A stretch of DNA of 64,000 nucleotides from the NCBI RefSeq assembly GCF_019711375.1, contig NZ_CP081295.1, positions 1,963,501 to 2,027,500 on the forward strand, given 5' to 3'. Positions 34,140 to 41,807 of the stretch are shown one piece after another. Source of the stretch: Qipengyuania aurantiaca (lineage in GTDB: Bacteria > Pseudomonadota > Alphaproteobacteria > Sphingomonadales > Sphingomonadaceae). Position numbers and translations under genes: made by a program. Each line of letters opens with the position of its first letter. Position 1 is the stretch's first letter. The notes under the pieces are model-generated. The model saw only the letters and a program-made list of their open reading frames with translations. It did not search any database and was not told the origin of the DNA.

Positions 34140-36107
34140 ATGTCGCGCAGCAAGGCAGGTTCCCCCCACGATCCGAGAGGCAAGGAGCGTTTCCACGAGG
34201 AGCGCGCCACCAAGACCGTGGCCAGCGCGCAGCCCGACCTGGAGACGGGCATCGCCGCCATCCGCGAGACAGTAAAGACCTTGAAGCCGCGCCCCGGCGT
34301 CTATCGCATGCTCGATACGCGCGGCGACGTGCTTTATGTCGGCAAGGCGCGCAGCCTGAAAGCGCGGGTAGCGAATTACACGCAGGTGAAGGGGCTTTCC
34401 AACCGGCTCCAGCGCATGGTCAGCCAGTGCCGCGCGATGGAAATCGTGGTGACGAACTCGGAAGCCGAGGCGCTGCTCCTCGAGGCGCAGCTGATCAAGC
34501 GCTACAGGCCGCCGTTCAACGTGCTGCTGCGCGACGACAAGAGCTTCCCGTTCATCCTCCTGCGCGCCGACCATGCCTTCCCGCGTATCCAGAAGCATCG
34601 CGGCGCGCGGCGGGCCAAGGGCAATTACTACGGCCCCTTCGCCAGCGCGGGATCGGTCAACAAGACGCTGAACGCGCTGCAGAAACTTTTCCTGCTGAGG
34701 TCCTGCACCGATAGCTTCTTCAACAACCGCGACCGGCCCTGCCTGCTCTACCAGATCAAGCGCTGCAGCGCGCCCTGCGTAGGCCGGATCGACGAGGCGG
34801 GGTACGAAAGCCTCGTCAACGAGGCGAAAGACTTCCTCTCGGGCAAGTCCAGCGCGGTGCAGGCCAATATCGAAAAGCAGATGGCCAAGGCCGCTGAGGA
34901 CCTCGATTTCGAGACCGCCGCGATCCTGCGCGACCGGCTGCGCGCGGCGACCTTCATCCAGGGAAGCCAGGCAATCAACGCCAGCGGCGTAGGCGATGCG
35001 GATGTCTTCGCGCTGGCCGCGAAGGGCGGGCAGATCGGCGTGCAGGCCTTCTTCATCCGCGGCGGGCAGAACTGGGGGCACAAGGCCTTCTTCCCCAAGA
35101 ACACAGGCGATCTCGAGCATGATGAGGTGCTGTCGGACGTCCTCCTGCAATTCTACGAGGAAGTGCCGCCACCGCGGACAATCCTCGTCGACCGCGAACT
35201 TGCCGAACAGGAATTGATAGCCGAGGCGTTGGCGGAAAAGGCCGGCCACGCGGTCGCCATCTCGATCCCGCAGCGCGGCGACCGGCGCAAGCTGATGAGC
35301 CAAGCCCAGCGCAACGCGGTGGAATCGCTCGAACGGCGGCTGGCCGAGAGCGGGACCAAGGCCCAGCGCCTGCGCGAACTGGCCGACTTCCTCGAACTGG
35401 AGGAACCGCCCCAGCGTATCGAGATCTATGACAACAGCCATATCCAGGGCGACAAGGCGCTGGGCGCCATGGTGGTCGCCAGTCCCGAGGGTTTCGAGAA
35501 GGGCCAGTACCGCAAGTTCAACATCAAGAGCGCGCAGACAAACGACGACTTCGGCATGATGCGCGAGGTCATGTCCCGCCGCTTCCGCAAGCTTGCCGAA
35601 ACCGAGCGCGACAGCGAAGCGGCTTCGAGCGGCAAGGGTCACGAGGCGATCTGGCCCGACCTGCTGCTGATCGACGGCGGCAAGGGGCAGGTGTCATCGG
35701 TGATGGCGGTGCTGGAGGACCTCGGCATTGCCGAGCAGGTTCCTGTCATCGGGATCGCCAAGGGGCCGTATCACGGGCGCGAGGGGCGCGAGGTGTTCCA
35801 CTTTCCCGACGGGCGGGAAAAGACGCTGCCGGTCAATTCGCAGCTCCTCTTCTACCTCCAGACCTTGCGCGACGAGGTCCACCGCTACGCCATCGGCGCC
35901 CACCGCGCAAAGCGCAGCCGCGCCATCACCGCCTCGCCGCTGGACGAAATCCCCGGCATCGGTCCGGCGCGGAAACGCGCGCTGCTGCTACACTTCGGAA
36001 CGGCCGGAAAGGTCCGCGCCGCCGCGCTCGACGACCTCAAACGCGCGCCCGGCATCAGCGCTGGTGTGGCCCAGCAGATCTACGATTTCTACCACGCGGG
36101 CGGGTAA
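34140..36107 (+). CDS. uvrC: Excinuclease ABC subunit C
   Basis: UvrC makes both incisions around DNA damage in nucleotide excision repair. I use ATG 34140 (MSRSKAGSPHDP, 655 residues); a GC-rich frame reaches ATG 34086, but that would leave almost no promoter before the divergent permease gene. Domains are: GIY-YIG nuclease with KPRPGVYRML and VLYVGKARSLKARVANY (from about 55), the Cys-rich stretch RPCLLYQIKRCSAPCVG (near 200), a UVR helix pair for UvrB contact, the RNase-H-like nuclease with EIYDNSHIQG (near 430) and DLLLIDGGKGQ, and C-terminal helix-hairpin-helix motifs ending IPGIGPARKRALL and APGISAGVAQQIY. No LexA box is recognised upstream. Confidence 0.96.
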   Translation: MSRSKAGSPHDPRGKERFHEERATKTVASAQPDLETGIAAIRETVKTLKPRPGVYRMLDTRGDVLYVGKARSLKARVANYTQVKGLSNRLQRMVSQCRAMEIVVTNSEAEALLLEAQLIKRYRPPFNVLLRDDKSFPFILLRADHAFPRIQKHRGARRAKGNYYGPFASAGSVNKTLNALQKLFLLRSCTDSFFNNRDRPCLLYQIKRCSAPCVGRIDEAGYESLVNEAKDFLSGKSSAVQANIEKQMAKAAEDLDFETAAILRDRLRAATFIQGSQAINASGVGDADVFALAAKGGQIGVQAFFIRGGQNWGHKAFFPKNTGDLEHDEVLSDVLLQFYEEVPPPRTILVDRELAEQELIAEALAEKAGHAVAISIPQRGDRRKLMSQAQRNAVESLERRLAESGTKAQRLRELADFLELEEPPQRIEIYDNSHIQGDKALGAMVVASPEGFEKGQYRKFNIKSAQTNDDFGMMREVMSRRFRKLAETERDSEAASSGKGHEAIWPDLLLIDGGKGQVSSVMAVLEDLGIAEQVPVIGIAKGPYHGREGREVFHFPDGREKTLPVNSQLLFYLQTLRDEVHRYAIGAHRAKRSRAITASPLDEIPGIGPARKRALLLHFGTAGKVRAAALDDLKRAPGISAGVAQQIYDFYHAGG

Positions 36108-36110
36108 GTT

Positions 36111-36137
36111 CGGGGGCGACCGGCAAGGCCGCCCCCG
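36111..36137. terminator. GC-rich terminator hairpin between uvrC and the GDSL esterase
   Basis: An 8-bp stem (36111-36118 with 36130-36137) of CG-rich sequence with a small internal stem, directly after the uvrC stop and before the end of the convergent esterase gene. There is no T run, so termination efficiency is uncertain. Confidence 0.5.
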
Positions 36138-36143
36138 CATCGC

Positions 36144-37691
36144 TTAGTAGATATAGATGTCCATCGGATCGATGGCGCCCCAGGCCTTGGCCCCGTGATC
36201 GGCGTAAACAGGCTCCGCCATGGCGGGTTCGGAAAGCTCGAAGGCGCTTGCGATATCGAGCGAGGTTTCCGGAGCGGATTGGGCGGCGAGGGTGGCGGAG
36301 ACCTGTGCGGTCCCGACCTGCACGACATAGCTCCCGGTCAGGCTGCCTTCTGCGCCAACGGTGATCGTGAATCGGCCCGATGCGTTGGCGGTAAAGGTGA
36401 AGCTCGCGTCGAAGCCCAGGCCGCTGTCGTTGCCTGAAGTCAAGGTGAAGCCTTGCGTGACGGCGTTACCCGACTTGTCCGCCAGCTGCAGCCAGGGGTC
36501 GGCAAGACTACCGTCGGTCCCGAGCGTGCTCATGCCCAGTACCTCGATGGTATAGGTCTCGCCCTTCTGCAGCCGGATGCCGAAGCTGTCGGTTTCTCCG
36601 GCGAAATCGATGACGCCGGTGAAGCTGCGCAGGAGCGCGCTTTCGTCCATTGGCATGATCTCGATCCATTCGGTGCCTTCCATGCGGGCATGCATGTAGG
36701 AGCCGACCAGCGCATGCACCTGCGCGGTGGGATGGATCGGATCGAAATAGATGAGGTCGGCATAGGCCAGCGGGTCGGCCTCGATCTGTTCGACGGTGAT
36801 CCCGTTCAGGGCGGCAATCGTCGGCAACACGAGCGAAAGGGCACCTTCCTCGATCACATTCCCGTTGGCATCGGTGATGTCGAGCAGCGGCGTGTAATGG
36901 ACGGTTACGCCAAGCGCTTCCAGCTGGGGGATGACTTCGGTGCGGACGAGGAAGTCGAAATAGGCGGAATATTCGCTGGCCAATTCGGCGCGGAACTGTT
37001 CCCCGCTGTCCAATCGGCCATCGCGGTTGGCATCGTATTCGGGGATCAGGCCGACATCGGGCATGCCGGTCAGCATGATCGTCTTCAGCCCGTCGCTTGC
37101 AAGCTGGCTCATTTCGCTGAGCAGTTCTGCAACCGAACGCTGGATATCGAGCATGGCAAGATCGCGGCCGGTCACGGTACCGCTGGCCGGCGCCAGCTCG
37201 CGCACATCGTTGCCGCCGATCGAGATGATGGCGAGATCCTGCGCGCCAAAGCGCCCATCGACCGCGTCGCGCAAAGCGTCGGTCTGACCGTCGATACCGG
37301 GCAGGAAAGACCCGTCACGGAACACCTGCGCGCCGCCATAGGCGAAGTTGAGGCTATTGCCGATAGGGTCGCGGGCAAAAGGGGCCACAGGCCAGCCGAA
37401 GAGGACATCGTCATAGCCATAGGGGAACACCGCCTCGGTCGGCGCACCCACATAGCGGTTCGCGATCAGGTCGGCATAGGTATAGCCGTTGGTGAAACGC
37501 CCTTCGAAATAGCCGTCTTCCGGAACTGGCGCGCCTTCCGGCAGCAGCCAGCCGTCGAGATTGTACCAGTCCAGCAACCCCAGCACATTGCCGGAATCCA
37601 CCAGGCTGTCGCCCAGCACGTAAACATTCGAAAAGCTCAGGGTGTCGTTCGACAGCAGCGAAACATCGCTGCCCTTGTCAGGCCTCGCCAT
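36144..37691 (-). CDS. GDSL/SGNH esterase with EF-hand loop, likely exported by type I secretion
   Basis: 515-residue hydrolase with SGNH blocks: block I VYVLGDSLVDSGN (Ser29), block II Gly, block III ISIGGNDVRE (Asn161), block V FDPIHPTAQ (Asp/His, near 310-316). In the middle it carries a canonical EF-hand loop, DANRDGRLDSGE at 220-231 with Asp/Asn/Asp/Asp/Glu in the 1,3,5,9,12 positions. The last 150 residues form a beta-rich PPC-like or autotransporter-free domain, and the protein ends in DIYIY. There is no N-terminal signal peptide; an unprocessed C-terminus with a short hydrophobic ending suits type I secretion, but no RTX nonapeptides are visible. Probably a lipase/esterase; ATG 37691 has an AGGAGAGG site. 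Confidence 0.82.
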   Translation of the reverse strand: MARPDKGSDVSLLSNDTLSFSNVYVLGDSLVDSGNVLGLLDWYNLDGWLLPEGAPVPEDGYFEGRFTNGYTYADLIANRYVGAPTEAVFPYGYDDVLFGWPVAPFARDPIGNSLNFAYGGAQVFRDGSFLPGIDGQTDALRDAVDGRFGAQDLAIISIGGNDVRELAPASGTVTGRDLAMLDIQRSVAELLSEMSQLASDGLKTIMLTGMPDVGLIPEYDANRDGRLDSGEQFRAELASEYSAYFDFLVRTEVIPQLEALGVTVHYTPLLDITDANGNVIEEGALSLVLPTIAALNGITVEQIEADPLAYADLIYFDPIHPTAQVHALVGSYMHARMEGTEWIEIMPMDESALLRSFTGVIDFAGETDSFGIRLQKGETYTIEVLGMSTLGTDGSLADPWLQLADKSGNAVTQGFTLTSGNDSGLGFDASFTFTANASGRFTITVGAEGSLTGSYVVQVGTAQVSATLAAQSAPETSLDIASAFELSEPAMAEPVYADHGAKAWGAIDPMDIYIY

Positions 37692-37824
37692 AGCAACCTC
37701 TCCTCCTGCGTCGAGGCCGCCGAGCGCATCGTGATGTGGCGCGGTTCCAACCTCGAACAGAGGGAGTGTGCCGATAAAAGCGGCAAGATCAAGCCTTTAG
37801 GTATTTTCCAAAGGCGGCTTTCCG

Positions 37825-39678
37825 CTAGAGGTCGCGTTTCCCGCGCGGTTTGCCCTTACCGGCGAACTTCTTGCCCGCGAACTTCGCGCCGGCAGGCTTG
37901 GGGCCTTTCTTGAAAGGCTTGCCGGGCTTTTTTCCGCCGGGGCCATCGGGGCCGCCATGCGGGCCTTTGCGCGGACCCTTGCCGAAGGGCTTGGGGCGCA
38001 CGCGCGGGCCGTTCCCGGAGCGCGAGCCGCCGCCGAAGTCCTTGCGGTTCTGGCGCGCTTCGATGCGCGGACCTTCGGGCGCTTCCTCGATCAGGATCGC
38101 GTCTTGCTCGTCTTCGGAGGAGGCGGTGCGGGCGACCGCTTCGGCGAACTTCGGGGCGACCGCTGTCGGCACCTGGAACCAGGTTTCGAACTGGCCGATG
38201 CGGATGGCGCCGATTTCGTTGCGGGTAATGTGGCCGCGGCGGCAGAGCAGCGGGAGGATCCAGCGCGCTTCGGCGTTCTGGCGGCGGCCGACGCCGATCT
38301 TGAACCAGACGACGTCCTCGAAGCCCGGCCGGATGCGGTCGGCCTTGGCCTTGTCGCGCGCTTCGGGCGTGTTGGGGATCAGCTCTTCGGGCGTCGGCAT
38401 TTTGGCGCGATGCGCGCGCACCAGCGAGGCGGCGATGTCTTCGGGCGAGAGTTTCGCCATGACTTCCTGGGCCAGCTCGCGGTCGTGGTCTTCGAACTCG
38501 GTCTCGGCGGTGAGGATTTCCAAGAGGCGCGAACGATCCTGCTTGTGGATCATCTCGGGCGTGGGCGCGTCCATCCACTCCGCTTCGATCTTCGCGCCGC
38601 GCAGCATGCCTTCGACCCGGCGGCGACGGTTGTAGGGCACGATGATCGCCGCCGTGCCCTTCTTGCCCGCACGACCCGTGCGGCCCGAGCGGTGCTGGAG
38701 CGTCTCGGCATCGCGCGGGATTTCCACATGGATGACGAGGCTAAGCGTCGGCAGGTCGATCCCGCGCGCGGCGACATCGGTGGCGACGCAGACTCGCGCG
38801 CGGCGATCGCGCAGGGCCTGCAGCGCCTGGTTGCGCTCGGACTGCGAATGCTCGCCCGACAGCGCCACAACGCCGAAGCCGCGCTCCTGAAGGGTCGCGT
38901 GGAAACGGCGCACGTTATCGCGCGTGGCGCAGAACAGGATCGCCGTCTCTGCCTCGTGATAGCGCAGCAGGTTCACCACCGCGTTCTCGATCTCGGAGGG
39001 CGATACGGTGATCGCCTGGTAGCTGATATCGCCATGGCCGCGGTCCTGGCCGACGAGGCTCAGGCGCAGCGAATTGGTCTGGTAACGCTCGGCCAGCCGC
39101 TCGATCGGGCGCGGCATGGTGGCGGAGAACAACAGCGTGCGGCGGCCCTCGGGCGTCGCGTCGAGGATTTCTTCCAGATCCTCGCGGAAACCCATGTCGA
39201 GCATCTCGTCCGCCTCGTCGAGCACAACGCCGACCAGGCCCGACAGGTCCAGCGCGCCGCGTTCGAGGTGATCGCGCAGGCGGCCCGGCGTGCCGACGAC
39301 GATGGCAGGGCCAGCCCGCAGCGCGCGGCGTTCCTTGCTCGCATCCATCCCGCCGACACAGGTCGCGATGCGCAGGCCGGTGCCCGCATAAAGCCAGCCA
39401 AGCTCGCGGCTGACCTGAAGGGCGAGTTCACGCGTCGGCGCGATGACCAGCGCCAGCGGCTTGTCGACAAGCGCCAGATTGGCGGTTTCGGCCAGCAGCG
39501 CATCGGCAAGAGCGAGACCGAAGGCGACCGTCTTGCCCGAGCCGGTCTGCGCCGACACGACGAGATCGCGCCCGCGCGCCTCGTTTTCGATCACGGCGGA
39601 CTGGACTGGGGTAAGGTCGGTATAACCGCGTGCGGCAAGGGCTTCGCCGATGACCGGCGGCAGGGTTTCGAAAGACAT
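37825..39678 (-). CDS. DEAD-box ATP-dependent RNA helicase with basic tail
   Basis: RNA helicase of the CsdA/DbpA type, 617 residues from ATG 39678 (MSFETLPPVIGEAL); an upstream ATG at 39738 is open but non-family. Motifs run in order: Q-motif TPVQSAVI, Walker A SAQTGSGKT, TPGRLRDH, DEADEMLD, SATMP, ATDVAARGID and HRSGRTGRAGKKG. After the core comes a helical region and a DbpA-like RNA-binding domain with VWFKIGVGRRQNAEARWILPLLCRR (near 440), then a Gly/Lys/Pro-rich tail ending GKGKPRGKRDL. Such proteins remodel rRNA and aid growth in the cold. The 196-bp leader upstream is unusually long for this window but shows no conserved motif I recognise. Confidence 0.92.
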   Translation of the reverse strand: MSFETLPPVIGEALAARGYTDLTPVQSAVIENEARGRDLVVSAQTGSGKTVAFGLALADALLAETANLALVDKPLALVIAPTRELALQVSRELGWLYAGTGLRIATCVGGMDASKERRALRAGPAIVVGTPGRLRDHLERGALDLSGLVGVVLDEADEMLDMGFREDLEEILDATPEGRRTLLFSATMPRPIERLAERYQTNSLRLSLVGQDRGHGDISYQAITVSPSEIENAVVNLLRYHEAETAILFCATRDNVRRFHATLQERGFGVVALSGEHSQSERNQALQALRDRRARVCVATDVAARGIDLPTLSLVIHVEIPRDAETLQHRSGRTGRAGKKGTAAIIVPYNRRRRVEGMLRGAKIEAEWMDAPTPEMIHKQDRSRLLEILTAETEFEDHDRELAQEVMAKLSPEDIAASLVRAHRAKMPTPEELIPNTPEARDKAKADRIRPGFEDVVWFKIGVGRRQNAEARWILPLLCRRGHITRNEIGAIRIGQFETWFQVPTAVAPKFAEAVARTASSEDEQDAILIEEAPEGPRIEARQNRKDFGGGSRSGNGPRVRPKPFGKGPRKGPHGGPDGPGGKKPGKPFKKGPKPAGAKFAGKKFAGKGKPRGKRDL

Positions 39679-39874
39679 CGTGGCTCGCAATACAAAAGCG
39701 CCGCGGCAAGAGGCCGCAGGGCTGGGAAAAAGGGGCATGTGTGAGGCCGCTTGGGGTCGCGGCGAGAGGGTCGCGCGCGCCGCCTCGCGGCATCCACACG
39801 ACCATGCTTGCGCCGCCCCTACACGAAAGCGAAGCGTTTGGCTTGTGTTATTTTGCAGGTGCGAAAAGCGCCGC

Positions 39875-41041
39875 TCAGCCCAGGATTACGTGCGGCAGGA
39901 AGCGGGCGAGGTCGCGGGTGATGGGGCTGGCGTCTTCGCGGATGGACATGGCGACCGCTTCGTCGCCCACGATCCAGCTGCCGATGACCGCGTGGTTCTC
40001 GCCGCTGCGGGCGAGGGGGGCGTAGGCCTGCACGATCGCGCCTTCCGCGCCGTAGCCTTCGTCCGGGCCGCGGTGGCGGGTGTTGCCGTCGTAGAGCGAG
40101 ATGTCCGCGCCTTCGCGGCTGAAGAAGGGCTTGCGCACATGGGGGCCGCGCGCAAGGTCGCGGCCTTCGGGGGCGTATTCGAAGAAGGTGGGCAGGAGGT
40201 TGGGGTGGCCCTCGTTGCGCTCCCACAGGAGCGGGAGCATGGCCTTGTTGGAAAGGATCGCCTTCCATGCGGGTTCGAGGAACAGAGTCTCGCTGCCTGC
40301 AACGTGCTCGGCGAAGCTCTCGCGCAGCATGTCCTCCCACGGGTAGAGCTTGAACAGCGCGCCGATGCGGTAGCCGTCGGGATCGGTGAAGCGCCCATCC
40401 TCGGTCACGCCGATGGCGGAAATGTCGAGGAAGCGCGTTTCCATGCCGGCCTGGCCTGCGACATCCTCGAGATAGGCGACGGTGGCGCGGTCCTCGACAT
40501 GGTCCTCCACGGCGGAGAAGTGGAGGAGGCTGCCGGACGAAAGGATCGCCTGGAAACGCTCCATCAGCGCTTCGTGCAGGCGATTGAACTGGTCTGCATG
40601 CTGGGGGAGGCGGCCCAACTCGATCATGTCCTCCAGCCATTGCCACTGGAAAAAGGCTGTCTCGTAGATCGAGGTGGGGGTGTCGGCGTTGAACTCCAGC
40701 AGCTTGGCCGGGCCGCTGCCGTCATAGGCGAAGTCGAAGCGGCCGTAGAGCGAGGGATCGCCGTTCTTCCAGCTGTTGGCGACGAGATCCCGCATGTCTT
40801 CGGGAATGGCGAGGCGTTCCATCAGCTGCTGGCTGTCGCACGCCTCGTCGACCAGTTGGAGGCACAGGGCGTAGAGTTCGGTGGAGGGGTCCTCGATCTG
40901 GTTCTCCACCTCGTCGAGCGTGAATTGCCAGCAGGCGCGCTCGTCCCAATAGATTTCGCCATCGACATGGTGGAAGACGAAACCGTTAGCCCTTGCGACC
41001 TCTTGCCAGTCGGGCCGCTCGCCCAATTCCTTGCGGATCAT
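39875..41041 (-). CDS. Glutathionylspermidine-synthase-like ATP-grasp protein (YgiC type)
   Basis: 388-residue protein of the glutathionylspermidine synthase-like family, an ATP-grasp fold that could join a carboxylate to an amine. Start ATG 41041 (MIRKELGERPDW) follows AAGGGA; an open frame further upstream reads through the intergenic region and is not chosen. Family segments include VFHHVDGEIYWDERACW (near 20), GRFDFAYDGSGPAKLLEFNADTPTS (near 110), an ATP-site stretch EPAWKAILSNKAMLPLLWERNEGHPNLLPTF and GSWIVGDEAVAMSIRED near the end. The amidase half of true E. coli Gsp is absent, as in YgiC. A YgiB-like lipoprotein gene starts 82 bp away on the other strand, the usual partner. Confidence 0.88.
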   Translation of the reverse strand: MIRKELGERPDWQEVARANGFVFHHVDGEIYWDERACWQFTLDEVENQIEDPSTELYALCLQLVDEACDSQQLMERLAIPEDMRDLVANSWKNGDPSLYGRFDFAYDGSGPAKLLEFNADTPTSIYETAFFQWQWLEDMIELGRLPQHADQFNRLHEALMERFQAILSSGSLLHFSAVEDHVEDRATVAYLEDVAGQAGMETRFLDISAIGVTEDGRFTDPDGYRIGALFKLYPWEDMLRESFAEHVAGSETLFLEPAWKAILSNKAMLPLLWERNEGHPNLLPTFFEYAPEGRDLARGPHVRKPFFSREGADISLYDGNTRHRGPDEGYGAEGAIVQAYAPLARSGENHAVIGSWIVGDEAVAMSIREDASPITRDLARFLPHVILG

Positions 41042-41123
41042 GTCCCTTGCGCCCCCGTGGAAGGAATTTGTCAGTAATTTCGAACTATAGCCCTTATCCA
41101 TATAGAGATTTTGGGGGCATCCA

Positions 41124-41804
41124 ATGACGAATTCCGACATCACGCCGAAAACGCGCCGCAAGCGTTCGGGCCGCGTTGCGCTGACCACTATGGCCGCGCT
41201 GGGTGGCGGTGCCTTGCTGTCCGGCTGCGGCGAGGCGGCGGCCGAACAGGCCAAGGCACCGATGCCCGTCGCCAGCGCTCAGGATGGCGAGGAAGTGCAG
41301 GTCTTCGAGAACGTCTTCGCCTGCGCCAAGGAAACCGGGATGACCCGCGCCGAATGCGCCGAAAAGCGCGAGGAAGCGCTGGCCATTGCGGAAAAGGAAG
41401 CGCCGCGTTTCGAAGCTCTGGCCGATTGCGAACAGCAGTTCGGTGAGGGTAAATGCCAGGAAAGCCCCTCCGATACGACGTCGCCGACGGAATCGCGCCG
41501 CGGTCCGTCCTTCATGCCGTTCCTTGTCGGCTATATGTGGGGCAAGTCCTCGACGCGTCCCGCACCGGCCTTTTCGTCGCCGGGCGGCGGCTACCAGACC
41601 AGCCGCGGTGTGCGGCTCGGCTATGCGGGCGCTCCGGGCAAGTATTACGCCGGATCGCGCGCCTTCCAGCCCGCGCGCAGCGTGCCCAAGGTCAAGGCCG
41701 CCTCGGCCATGGCCAAGAAGGCCGGCTTCGGCGAAACCAGCCGTGGCTGGAGCCTCAACAGCCGTGCAGGCCGCACCGCGACCGCATCGAGCCGCGGCGG
41801 CTAG
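41124..41804 (+). CDS. DUF1190 (YgiB-like) lipoprotein
   Basis: 226-residue lipoprotein of the YgiB family. After a basic start (TRRKRSGRVALTTM) and a hydrophobic helix comes the lipobox LLSGC (Cys35 or so), then a Cys-containing segment (FACAKETGMTRAEC, DCEQQFGEGKCQE) and a Gly/Ser/Arg-rich C-terminal half with short aromatic repeats such as YQTSRGVRLGYAG and KYYAGSRAFQP. In enterobacteria ygiB and ygiC sit together; here they are divergent with an 82-bp gap, so they likely share regulation and act in one envelope process. The process is not known. Confidence 0.85.
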   Translation: MTNSDITPKTRRKRSGRVALTTMAALGGGALLSGCGEAAAEQAKAPMPVASAQDGEEVQVFENVFACAKETGMTRAECAEKREEALAIAEKEAPRFEALADCEQQFGEGKCQESPSDTTSPTESRRGPSFMPFLVGYMWGKSSTRPAPAFSSPGGGYQTSRGVRLGYAGAPGKYYAGSRAFQPARSVPKVKAASAMAKKAGFGETSRGWSLNSRAGRTATASSRGG

Positions 41805-41807
41805 ACC

